Below, one piece after another: positions 23,863-31,711 of a stretch of DNA of 42,699 nucleotides; the first letter of the stretch is position 1, and the number at the start of each line of letters is the position of its first letter. The notes under the pieces were generated by a model that saw only the letters and a list, made by a program, of their open reading frames with translations, ran no database searches and was not told the DNA's origin. The DNA is from Planctomycetota bacterium. Lineage in GTDB: Bacteria; Planctomycetota; JAPUJT01. The position numbers were made by a program, and so were the translations under genes. The stretch is from assembly GCA_027296055.1 (NCBI GenBank), contig JAPUJT010000124.1, positions 66,992 to 109,690 on the forward strand, read 5' to 3'.

Positions 23863-24312
23863 ATGCCCAACATCGGAGCGGTTATCAAGGAAGAAGTTCG
23901 GCGGATTGCCCGAAAGGAGATCCGGGCGGCCTGTAACCCGCTGCGCAAGAAGCTCAGCGAGACGCGTCTGCTTGCATTCGAGTTGAAACGAAAAGTGGCG
24001 GCGCTCGAGGCGGCCTCCGATCGACTCGTTCGTGAGTCGAGTGTCCGCGCCCTCGAGAAGACACGAGGCTCTGGGGCGGATGCCAAAGACGCCCGTATCG
24101 GCCCCCGCTCCATCCGCAGCCAGAGAAAGCGTATCCATCTCACTCGCGCCGAGTTCGGGCATCTCGTCGGTGTGAGCGCCAACACCGTATACCTCTGGGA
24201 GACAGGCCAGGTGGCTCCCCGGAGTGGAAGTCGAACCGCCCTCATCGGAGTACGAAAAATACGCGCGAAGGAAGCGAAGCGGCTCCTCGCGCATGCGCCT
24301 TCGATTTCCTGA
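23863..24312 (+). CDS. Helix-turn-helix (XRE-like) DNA-binding protein with coiled-coil N-terminus
   Basis: 149 residues from ATG 23863, chosen because AAGGAGA lies 7 bases upstream; the frame stays open to 23821. Residues 1-75 are charged and helical (EEVRRIARKEIRAACNPLRKKLSETRLL, in part), likely a coiled-coil dimeriser. A helix-turn-helix near 105-132 reads LTRAEFGHLVGVSANTVYLWETG (in part), close to the XRE/Cro pattern of MqsA- and NadS-like regulators. The C-terminus is basic. The target is unknown; no toxin gene is adjacent. Confidence 0.7.
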   Translation: MPNIGAVIKEEVRRIARKEIRAACNPLRKKLSETRLLAFELKRKVAALEAASDRLVRESSVRALEKTRGSGADAKDARIGPRSIRSQRKRIHLTRAEFGHLVGVSANTVYLWETGQVAPRSGSRTALIGVRKIRAKEAKRLLAHAPSIS

Positions 24313-24394
24313 GGAGAGTCAACAGCGGCGGCGGCTCCTTGCCTCATGGATCCATCGCGAGTAGGATCAAGAAAGGGGATCCAGAGGAGCGAGC

Positions 24395-24652
24395 ATGCCC
24401 ACGTATTGCTATCAGGCCAAGGAGGAGAAGGGATGCTCTCTCTGCCAGGAGGGGTTCGAGATTGTCCAGTCGATGAAGGACGATCCGATGGAGAAGTGTC
24501 CCGATTGCGGTAACGCGGTGGTACGCGTCGTTCAGGCACCCTATATCAATCGGCGCAAATCGACGAAATCCCTCCTGAGCGACGACAACATCAAGAAGCA
24601 CGGTTTCACCAAGCTCGTGAACGAGGGCGGCGGAAAATTCCGCAAGTTATAG
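24395..24652 (+). CDS. FmdB-type zinc-ribbon protein
   Basis: 85 residues, ATG after GAGGAGCGAGC. It starts MPTYCYQA, as FmdB-family small regulators do, with two Cys pairs for zinc: Cys14-x2-Cys17 and Cys35-x2-Cys38 (KCPDCGNAV). It ends in a basic Lys/Arg tail. FmdB-family proteins were named from formamide/amidase operons, but most are uncharacterised. It is followed 57 bases later by the hydrolase lipoprotein. Confidence 0.8.
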   Translation: MPTYCYQAKEEKGCSLCQEGFEIVQSMKDDPMEKCPDCGNAVVRVVQAPYINRRKSTKSLLSDDNIKKHGFTKLVNEGGGKFRKL

Positions 24653-24709
24653 CCTTCTCCCTGCAGTCTTCAGTCCATCGTAATCGACGACAGACCAAAG
24701 GGGACTCCG

Positions 24710-27240
24710 TTGGGCCGCTCGGCCATCCCACCCGTCCTGCTGCTCTGCGCCGTCCTGGGGTGCGCCAGCGCGCCGCCTCCGGCTGTTTTGCCGCCGAAAG
24801 CCATAGCTGCCACGCCCGATGTGGCCGATGCGCCAACACCGGAGCCCCCGATCGAAGTGGGGGACTGGCTCGTTCTGGGTCCCCTCCCCGGCTGGGGGCG
24901 CCGACCGTTTGCACCCAATCCCCTTGCGGAGCAGTACCTCCTCTCCGGTGAGGCGTGGGCGCCGAAGGAAGGAGATACGGTCACCTGGCCGCGGAACGGT
25001 ACGGTCACCTGGCGCAGACTCGACTCGGGGGACGACGCTGGGCGTGCACTGCGCAACGGTTTTGCCTTCGCCACTCTAGATCTGCCTGCCGCGGGGCGAT
25101 TCATCCTGGAAGGAAAGGGGACGACGGTCACCTGGGTCAACGGCGATCCTGTGGTCGGGGACGTCTATCACAAGGGAAGGCTGCGCGTTCCGGTGCGCCT
25201 CCGAAAGGGGGAGAACCACATCCTGGCGCGCGCGGTACGCGGAGGACTTCAGGTCAGGCTCGTCCCGGCGGAGGGACCGATCGAATTCAATCTGCGCGAC
25301 GTCATGCTCCCGCACCATCGCGAGGATGTCCCCCTGGATTCCTGGGGAGCGATCCCCGTTCTGAATACGCTCGACCGTTGGATCACGGGAGCCTCGATCC
25401 AGGCGGGAGGGACGGATCACATCGAGCTCATGACCGAGCCGATCCCTCCTCTCGCGCCGCTCGGAGTCTGCAAGGTGCCATTTCGCATTCGTTGCCGAGA
25501 TGGGGGACACCCTGTGGCGGCCGAGGACAAGTCGTTCGAGCTGCCGATCGCGGTCCGCTGGGAGGGAGGGAGCGCGACGACGACCCTCCGCGTTGGAGTG
25601 GCTCGTCAGGGGCAGACGTATGTCGAGACCTTCATCTCAGGCATCGACGGATCGGTGCAGCACTACGCCGTCCGTCCGCCTCCCCGCATCGACCCTGGGT
25701 GGGAGTATGCCCTGATCCTCACTCTTCACGGTGCGGGGGTAGGGGCCCATGGCCAGGCGAACGCCTATGTCCCCAAGGACTGGGCCTTCGTGGTGGCTCC
25801 GACCAATCGACGGTCCTTTGGATTCGACTGGGAGGATTGGGGACGGCTGGACGCCCTGGAGGTCCTCGCCGAGGTCCAGAAGCGATACCCGATCGACCGG
25901 GATCGAGTCCTTCTGGGAGGCCACTCGATGGGGGACACGGTGTCTGGCACCTCGGAGTGACCGATCCGGGACTCTTCGCCGCGATCTCGCCCAGCGCCGG
26001 CTGGGTCAGCTTCTGGTCCTACGGGGCAGGGAACTTGAAGTCCGGCAGGGACCCGGTGGAGGATCTCTTCCGGCGCGCGACGAACATGAGCGACACCCTG
26101 TCCCTCATCGAAAACCTCCGCGGCATGCCGATCTTCATCATCCACGGGGGGAACGACAACAACGTTCCTCCCACCGAAGCGCGGAAAATGGTCGAGCGCC
26201 TCGAGGAGTTTCACGACGACTTCATCTACCGCGAGTTTCCCGGGAAGGGGCACTGGTGGGGGCTGAGCGACACTCCGTTCACCGATTGCGTCGACCTGGC
26301 CGAGCTCTGGGAGTACGCCTTCCCGCGGGAGAGGAATCGCTTTCCGACCGAGGTGTCGTTCAGCACGATGAACCCTGGCGCTAGCCATCGCCGCGACTGG
26401 CTGGAAATCCTGGCCCAGGATCGACTCCACGAGCGGAGCGGGGCCCGCGCGAAGATCGACGTCTCCCGCCGCTGGGTCGAGATGCAGACCGAGAACGCCC
26501 TGGCGATCGGGATCGATCTACGCGGGCACCTCCTACCCGGCCCCATAGAGGTCCGCATCGACGAGGAAGTCCTGAAGATCGACTGGGCCGGGGAGGCGAG
26601 CATCTCCTTATCGAGGCAGCGCGGAGATTCCTGGCGAGTGGGTCCGCCTCCCGGCGCGCCGAACGGTAAGCGGCCGGGACGGCACGGCCCGTTCAAGCAG
26701 GTCTTTGCCAGGCGGTTCGTGATGATCGTTGGCACGGGCGGCAGCGAAGCTGAGAACCTCGCCGCGTTGAGACGGGCCCGTCTCGATTCGCAGGTCTGGT
26801 GGTATCGGGCAAATGGTCTCGCGACGATGATCCGTGATACCGATTTCGACCCGGAGCGCTATGCAGGCAGGAACTGGATCTTCTACGGGCACGCCGGCAT
26901 GAACGCCGCTCTGGCGCGGTACGCCTCCGAGATACCTGTCCTGCCGGACAGGGGGGTCGTCCGGATCGGGGAGCGCGTGCTGGAGGGCCCGCGGCTTGCA
27001 TGCCTCGCCGTGGCGCCCCATCCGGAAGATGCCGATGGCCTGATCGGGATCGTGGGGGGTAGCGACGCCGAAGGGATCGCCCTCAGCGGCCTCACCTCGA
27101 TCATACGTTCCGGCATCGGCTATCCGGACTTCTGCGTCTGGTCCGACGAGGTTTTGCGAAAGGGCCTCGGCGGAGTCCAGTCTGCGGGCTTCCTCGACCT
27201 CACCTGGAAGGTGGACCCCGAAGACACCGTCTTCCGCTAG
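24710..27240 (+). pseudogene. Alpha/beta-hydrolase lipoprotein broken by a 1-base frameshift
   Basis: TTG 24710 (AAGGGGA upstream) opens a lipoprotein (VLGC lipobox, Cys18) with N-terminal beta domains, then an esterase/peptidase domain whose nucleophile is Ser406 in GGHSMG. Right there (G-run 25930-25934, five G) the frame shifts. Adding one G would read GGHSMGGHGVWHLG and continue without a break to 27240, where IIHGGNDNNVPP and FPGKGHWWG supply the catalytic acid and His. The full product would be about 843 residues. Causes are a true mutation, phase variation in the G-run, or a sequencing/assembly error. The left half alone lacks Asp and His; the right half has no start of its own with a ribosome-binding site. 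Confidence 0.8.
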
Positions 27241-27262
27241 AGTTTAGTGACGCGCACCAAAC
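27240..27262 (+). repeat. Dispersed 23-bp repeat, copy 5, abutting the hydrolase stop
   Basis: Core TTTAGTGACGCGCACCAAA. Its first G is the last base of the hydrolase TAG stop. It differs from copies 1 and 2 only at two bases (AG for CA), which improves the palindrome (GTTTnGTG...CACnAAAC). Confidence 0.75.
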
Positions 27263-27277
27263 CCCTCATTCGGTAGC

Positions 27278-27300
27278 GAGTTTAGTGACGCGCACGAAAC
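27278..27300 (+). repeat. Dispersed 23-bp repeat, copy 6
   Basis: Same as copy 5 except one base (GAAAC for CAAAC at the 3' end). It is a direct repeat, 15 bases after copy 5 and also preceded by TAG (TAGCGAG). Confidence 0.75.
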
Positions 27301-27342
27301 CCTGAAATCGTGCAAAACCGAGAGTTCGATGCGCCTCCTGAA

Positions 27343-27426
27343 GCTCTGAAGGGACTCGGCGGAGTCCGGGCAGGCGGCCTCTACGATCTCAACTGGTGGT
27401 TGAATTCTGAGGATACGGTAATCCGA
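27343..27426 (+). pseudogene. C-terminal remnant of a second alpha/beta-hydrolase gene
   Basis: In frame, the translation ALKGLGGVRAGGLYDLNWW and LNSEDTVIR matches the end of the hydrolase just upstream (VLRKGLGGVQSAGFLDLTW, KVDPEDTVFR) over about 28 residues. No other part of the gene is present and the frame runs on past the homologous stop. It is enclosed by direct repeats on the left and an inverted repeat copy on the right (27482-27504), suggesting a duplicated gene deleted down to its tail. Confidence 0.75.
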
Positions 27427-27481
27427 TGGCTGGAAGTTCTTGGGAAGCAACGATTTAGGCAGTGGAGTGTCGTGCGGAAGA

Positions 27482-27504
27482 GTTTGGTGCGCGTCATGAA
27501 ACTC
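27482..27504 (-). repeat. Dispersed 23-bp repeat, copy 7, inverted
   Basis: Exact reverse complement of copies 1 and 2 (core TTTGGTGCGCGTCATGAAA). It ends 9 bases before the stop codon of the minus-strand DUF885 gene, again next to a gene end. Confidence 0.75.
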
Positions 27505-27513
27505 TGATGGCCG

Positions 27514-29301
27514 TCACATCTCGTTGATGGCTTCGTCTAGCTCCTCCTCGAGGATCTTCAGGCTCACCGCCCCGTTCTCCAGGATGCGATCGTGGAACCA
27601 CTTCATGTCGAAGCGATCCCCCAGCCTGCTGCGGGCGTCGGCTCGCAGCCGGAAGATCTCGAGCTGCCCGACCTTGTAGGCGAGGGCCTGTCCCGGCCAC
27701 GTGATATACCGGTCGACCTCGTTGGCGATGTTGTTCTCCGCCAGTGCGGTGTTCTCCCGCATGTAGTCGATCGCCTCCTGGCGCGTCCAGCCGAGGGCGT
27801 GCATCCCCGTGTCGACGACGAGGCGGCACGCTCTCCATGAGTCATAGGAGAGCATCCCGAGGCGATCCAGATCCGAGGTATAGAGGCCCATCTCGTCGGA
27901 GAGCCTCTCCGTATACAGGGCCCACCCCTCCACGAATGCGGTGAAGCCGAGGTGCTTCCGGAACTCAGGCACGTCTTTGAGTTCCTGCGAAATGGCGATC
28001 TGAAGGTGATGCCCGGGGATCGCCTCGTGGAAGGCGAGGGCTTCCGCCTCGTATCGGGGTCGACTCTCGGGGAGGTAGGTGTTGATCATATAGGTTCCGG
28101 GACGGGAACCGTCCGCGGCAGGCTCCCGATAGTAGGCTATCGTGGAGTCTTCCTCCTCGTATTCGGGCATCCTCTCCACGACGCAGGGTGCCTCCGGGAG
28201 GATGCCGAACCATTCCGGCATCGCCGCTTCGGCCCTTGCCAGCGCCTCTCGCGCCTTGGACTCCACCTCGTCACGCGTCGCGAAATGCATCTTCAGATCC
28301 GATCGGAGCCTTTTCACGATCTCCTTCCGATCGTCCGTGCCGAATACTTTCTTTCCGAGGACGCTCATCTCCGCGTTGATCTTTGCCACTTCCTCGAGCC
28401 CGATCTTGTGGAGGTCCTCGGCCGACCGATCGAGAGACGTGTGAACCCGGATCATCCTCTTGTACGCCTCCTTGCCTCCCGAAAGGTGCATCACTCCGGG
28501 TCGCTCGGGGGACCGGGCCACGGGGAGGATCTCTTCCTGGAGGAACTTCCGGTACCGCTCGAACGCCGGTCGGACGATTCCCTGCACCGCGGCGGTGAGA
28601 CCCTCCCGGAACGCCTTCCTCTCCTCTTCCGTCCAATCCTCGTGCGGCTCTTCCAGGGGTTTGAGAAGCGGCCACTCGGCGACCGGAGTCCCGAGGAGGT
28701 CGTCCAGCTGCCCCAGTGATTTCTCGACATGGACTCGCACGGCCACCCGCTTCGAGTCGATCCCGACGCGAAGATTCGCCATGTGAGCGTCGACGTACGG
28801 GCCCATCGCCTTCCAGCGAGAGACCATTCCTTGGCCCTGCTCAGGGGTCGATACCTTGTGATACGCCACGAGATTGAGCAGACCCACCTGGGGTCCCCTG
28901 AGAGGATCTACGACCCAGGTCTCGAACTCACATGAAGCCCTGGCGAGACCATTTTCGACCCCGTCACGCAGTGAGGCGAGCGTTACCCTATCGCCCCGGC
29001 TGAGCGAGGCGACGGGGAACGCGCGGATCTGCTCCCGCAGCAGCAGAAGCCGCGTCTTCTCCGCCGCCCGGCCTCCGCTGGAGATGTCCGTCAGGCGGTC
29101 GTCGTAACGTCGATCCCCGATGGAGGTGGCTTCCTCCGGGTGGGCCTTCAGATGGCCTTCCCAGTACTCGCTGCACAGCCCGTCGAGTATTTTCTTGTCG
29201 TGCATCTTGTCGATGGAGGCGCCCGCACAGCCGGCCATGAGCCAGGCCGTCACGACGAGCGCAGCCTTTCCGTTTCCGATGAACGCGGTACGGTTGATCA
29301 T
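27514..29301 (-). CDS. DUF885 family lipoprotein, zinc-carboxypeptidase-like
   Basis: 595 residues. The lipobox LMAGC (Cys25) predicts lipid anchoring. The DUF885 signatures are present: HEAIPGHH (425-432), which carries the zinc-type His residues, and EGWALYTE (458-465), with the conserved Tyr/Glu region TYMINTYLPESRPRYEAE before them. Members are thought to be thermolysin-like metallopeptidases, but few have been tested. The ATG overlaps the stop of the small membrane gene upstream on the same strand (TGA/ATG at 29298-29301), so it is coupled to the cox3 group. Confidence 0.85.
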   Translation of the reverse strand: MINRTAFIGNGKAALVVTAWLMAGCAGASIDKMHDKKILDGLCSEYWEGHLKAHPEEATSIGDRRYDDRLTDISSGGRAAEKTRLLLLREQIRAFPVASLSRGDRVTLASLRDGVENGLARASCEFETWVVDPLRGPQVGLLNLVAYHKVSTPEQGQGMVSRWKAMGPYVDAHMANLRVGIDSKRVAVRVHVEKSLGQLDDLLGTPVAEWPLLKPLEEPHEDWTEEERKAFREGLTAAVQGIVRPAFERYRKFLQEEILPVARSPERPGVMHLSGGKEAYKRMIRVHTSLDRSAEDLHKIGLEEVAKINAEMSVLGKKVFGTDDRKEIVKRLRSDLKMHFATRDEVESKAREALARAEAAMPEWFGILPEAPCVVERMPEYEEEDSTIAYYREPAADGSRPGTYMINTYLPESRPRYEAEALAFHEAIPGHHLQIAISQELKDVPEFRKHLGFTAFVEGWALYTERLSDEMGLYTSDLDRLGMLSYDSWRACRLVVDTGMHALGWTRQEAIDYMRENTALAENNIANEVDRYITWPGQALAYKVGQLEIFRLRADARSRLGDRFDMKWFHDRILENGAVSLKILEEELDEAINEM

Positions 29302-29411
29302 AGGCCTACCACGGCAACGTAGATCAGGAGTACGAATCCGAGAAAGATTCCCCCGAGGACGAGCGAGAGCAGGATGATCATCCGCTTTCTGTCCTGGTTG
29401 TCCCTTTCCAT
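29298..29411 (-). CDS. 37-residue single-pass membrane protein in the cox3 unit
   Basis: A 37-codon frame from ATG 29411, seven bases after the cox3 stop, ending in the TGA that overlaps the DUF885 ATG. It has a charged start MERDNQDRKR and one long transmembrane helix (IILLSLVLGGIFLGFVLLIYVAVVG). Size, position and topology resemble the small accessory (subunit IV-like) proteins of cytochrome oxidases, but no sequence family is evident. The ribosome-binding site is weak; translation may be by reinitiation after cox3. Confidence 0.55.
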   Translation of the reverse strand: MERDNQDRKRMIILLSLVLGGIFLGFVLLIYVAVVGL

Positions 29412-29418
29412 TCTAGCG

Positions 29419-30147
29419 TCAGTCCAAGATGTACAGAACGACAAACAGAAAGATCCATACGCCGCCGACGAAATGCCAGTACATCCCGCAGACCTCCACG
29501 CCGGTACGCCGGTCGGCAGAGTACCGATTTCGAAGGGCCGCGAGGAGGACATAGAGTAGCAAGACGACCCCTCCCACCACATGTGCGCCATGAAGACCGG
29601 TGAGGGCGTAGAAGATGGAGGCGTAGAGGCTGCCCTGCAGGGAGAGGCCTTCGTCGACGAGGACCCTCCAGACGTAAATCTGGAGGGCGAGGAAGATCAC
29701 CCCCAGAGCCGCCGTCACGATCAGCCACCATTTCAGGCCGCGCAGATCTCCACGCTTCAGCGATGCGTTTGCTGAATACATCGAGATGCCGCTCAGGACG
29801 ATCGCCGCCGTGTTCGCCCAGAGCCAGCCGGGCAGTGGCGGGAGCCCGGGTGGGGGCCAGGTCGAAGCGCCGAAGCGGAGGACGACATAGGCGGACGTGA
29901 ATCCGAGAAACAGCATGGCGAGCGAGCAGAGCAGCACCCACATCCCCAGCTTGGCGTTCTCGATCGGAGGACCGCTCTCGTAACCATCTCCTCCACCGTC
30001 TCCGTTCTCCCTGTCTCCGCCCTGCCCTGGCGAGTCGATACCGGGAGTTTCCGGTCCCTTCCCCGGTCGGCGCGCTGTGGCGCGGCCCGATTCGCTCACC
30101 GACTCGATCTGTCCGACGATCTCGCCGACAGTGATCTGTCTGCTCAC
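29419..30147 (-). CDS. Cytochrome c oxidase subunit III (heme-copper oxidase)
   Basis: 242 residues. After a 62-residue N-terminal extension of low complexity (Gly, Asp, Arg-rich), five transmembrane helices follow (about 65-92, 107-130, 137-163, 177-205, 224-241). Diagnostic are the first helix KLGMWVLLCSLAMLFLGFTS (with the typical Ser/Thr-Ala-Tyr end), SIFYALTGLHGAHVVGGV and YWHFVGGVWIFLF. Five helices instead of seven match the shorter CoxC/CtaE form of many bacteria. No subunits I or II are adjacent, so this is an isolated cox3 with two small partners, or part of a unit interrupted by rearrangement. Confidence 0.88.
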   Translation of the reverse strand: MSRQITVGEIVGQIESVSESGRATARRPGKGPETPGIDSPGQGGDRENGDGGGDGYESGPPIENAKLGMWVLLCSLAMLFLGFTSAYVVLRFGASTWPPPGLPPLPGWLWANTAAIVLSGISMYSANASLKRGDLRGLKWWLIVTAALGVIFLALQIYVWRVLVDEGLSLQGSLYASIFYALTGLHGAHVVGGVVLLLYVLLAALRNRYSADRRTGVEVCGMYWHFVGGVWIFLFVVLYILD

Positions 30148-30228
30148 AGGATCGATCTCCGACGTAACTCAGGTCCGTGTTCGAGGTAGATTACGGCAAC
30201 CCCCAGCACGAATCAAGGAATGGGGGCC

Positions 30229-30257
30229 TTGACGAACTCCGGGGCATCCTCTACGAT
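30229..30257 (+). promoter_or_regulatory. Sigma70-type promoter
   Basis: TTGACG (30229-30234), 17-base spacer, TACGAT (30252-30257), about 44 bases before ATG 30301. The same TACGAT -10 is used in the frd promoter. Confidence 0.6.
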
Positions 30258-30300
30258 TAATTGCTCGCGGCATTCCATGCCTCATCACTAGGGATCACTC

Positions 30301-30753
30301 ATGCCGACCACACTGATCTTCCGGATCGAGAAGGTACACGCGGATGACCCGGATCCGCTCACGCCGGAAGAAGAGGAATACCTGAATCAGATCGAGCAAA
30401 ACATTCTCGTCTTGTCGGACACTCTGGACCAGATGGGCGGTAAGCAGCGGATTTTCCCGAAGAGGAGGGTGAACGACTCCTTCCCGATGGTCGAGATCGA
30501 GAAGGTCCCGGATGCCCGCAAGCAGTACTTCTTCCGACTCTACAAGATCATAGGCATTCCGGAGACGGTACGCACGGGCCCCAACCAGATCACCAAGGTG
30601 AAGGCCATCCGGATCACGGGCGAGTCGCCGGACGGGGGATTCCAGGCGAAGGTGCTTACCGTGGACGGTGGATCGCAGGTCTGGATGATCCGCGCCGAGC
30701 AGATCGTTCACTACCTCAAGGGAACCATCGAGAAGAAGGTCGTGTACGATTGA
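30301..30753 (+). CDS. Conserved-looking protein of unknown function
   Basis: 150 residues, no signal peptide or membrane helix. It opens with a strand PTTLIFRIEKVHADD, then an acidic helix (EEEEYLNQIEQNILVLSDTLDQM), then mixed strands with FRLYKIIGIPETVR and IRITGESPDGGFQAKVLTVDGG. The ribosome-binding site is AGGGATCACTC before ATG. It has its own promoter (30229-30257) and is followed by a hairpin, so it may be a single-gene unit. I recognise no family. Confidence 0.65.
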   Translation: MPTTLIFRIEKVHADDPDPLTPEEEEYLNQIEQNILVLSDTLDQMGGKQRIFPKRRVNDSFPMVEIEKVPDARKQYFFRLYKIIGIPETVRTGPNQITKVKAIRITGESPDGGFQAKVLTVDGGSQVWMIRAEQIVHYLKGTIEKKVVYD

Positions 30754-30769
30754 GCGCGTCTTCGCGCTC
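30752..30769 (+). terminator. Hairpin overlapping the stop codon
   Basis: GAGCGCG (30752-30758) and CGCGCTC (30763-30769) make a perfect 7-bp stem with a TCTT loop, starting at the second base of the TGA stop. A C-rich tract follows rather than T. It may end or stabilise the mRNA. Confidence 0.35.
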
Positions 30770-30835
30770 CCCGGCCCCCCCGAGGGCCGTCCGTCCCCCC
30801 CACCCGAATAGACAGCTTCGCCGAGGAATGAATTC

Positions 30836-31711
30836 ATGCCGGGAAGGGCCGCCGCTCTCCTCCTTGTCGCCGTAGCGGGCATCCCGTTCGATGAGGCTCA
30901 GATCTTGTGGGCCCCTTCGTGGGAGGAAGCCCGGAAGGAGGCCTCCACACGGAGGGTCCCCATCCTGGTCGCATTCCTCAAAGATGGGGAAGCAGGGTCC
31001 GTGGATGTCTGGGACACGACCTTTCAGGACCCCACGATCGTGGCCTACCTGAACGAGGTGGCGGTCCCCCTCCCCGCGCACACCGCCGCCGCTGATGCGG
31101 GGCACTCGCCCGAATCGTTCGTCGATCCCAGAACGGGGAAGACTACGGACCGGTGTTCGGTCTACAAGGTGATCACCTGTCCCGATCATAACTCGATCCA
31201 CTCGGAGGCCTTGACGTTCCTGAGAGTCAAGGAGACGCCCAAGTGCTTCGTCCTTGGCCCGGATGGAAAGCCGCTCTCGGGAACCGGCGAGGTGAAGGGC
31301 ACCAAACCGAAGGACCTTCTCCTCGCGCTGAGAGCGGCGCAGAGGAGTCTGGGCAAGCCGCTCAGTCGAACGATCTACCGGAGGGCCCGGGACAAGCTGG
31401 CCCGGGGGCGCGCCCACTTCGAGGCGGAGGAGTTCGCCCCCGCCATCCGTGCATTGCAGGGACTCATGAAGGACCGCAAGGCGCCCGACGAGTTTCGCAA
31501 AGAATCGGAGCAGCTGCTCGCCGAGGTCAACGCCGCGGGAATTGATCGGGTGGTGAAAGCCCAGTCCGTGCTGGGAGAAAACCCGAAAGAGGGCCGGCGA
31601 TTGCTCCGCGAGTTGCGCGCCACCTTCCGGGGTCTGGAGGCGGCGGGGGTGGCCAAGAGAGCCCTGATCGAGGCGGGGAAGCAGCATCCGGGGAAAGGCG
31701 GAAAGAAATGA
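30836..31711 (+). CDS. Exported thioredoxin-fold protein lacking CxxC
   Basis: 291 residues. The N-terminal about 20 residues are hydrophobic, possibly a signal peptide. Residues about 25-170 carry a thioredoxin-like pattern (SWEEARKEASTRRVPILVAFLKD, in part; the strand-helix-strand with CFVLGPDGKPLSGTGEV), but the CxxC active site is absent: the loop after the first strand reads LKDGEAGSVDVWD. Residues 170-291 are an Arg/Lys-rich helical domain. DUF255/thioredoxin-7-like proteins with no Cys pair can act as binding modules. It overlaps the next gene by ATGA, so it is translationally coupled to the cyclase. Confidence 0.6.
   Translation: MPGRAAALLLVAVAGIPFDEAQILWAPSWEEARKEASTRRVPILVAFLKDGEAGSVDVWDTTFQDPTIVAYLNEVAVPLPAHTAAADAGHSPESFVDPRTGKTTDRCSVYKVITCPDHNSIHSEALTFLRVKETPKCFVLGPDGKPLSGTGEVKGTKPKDLLLALRAAQRSLGKPLSRTIYRRARDKLARGRAHFEAEEFAPAIRALQGLMKDRKAPDEFRKESEQLLAEVNAAGIDRVVKAQSVLGENPKEGRRLLRELRATFRGLEAAGVAKRALIEAGKQHPGKGGKK

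Noticed and set aside
24955..25935. Upstream part of the right-hand hydrolase frame as a separate N-terminus
   Set aside because: Before the frameshift point this frame is the wrong reading of the lipoprotein region (Arg/Gly/Ser-rich, no structure). Only the part after 25935 is homologous sequence.
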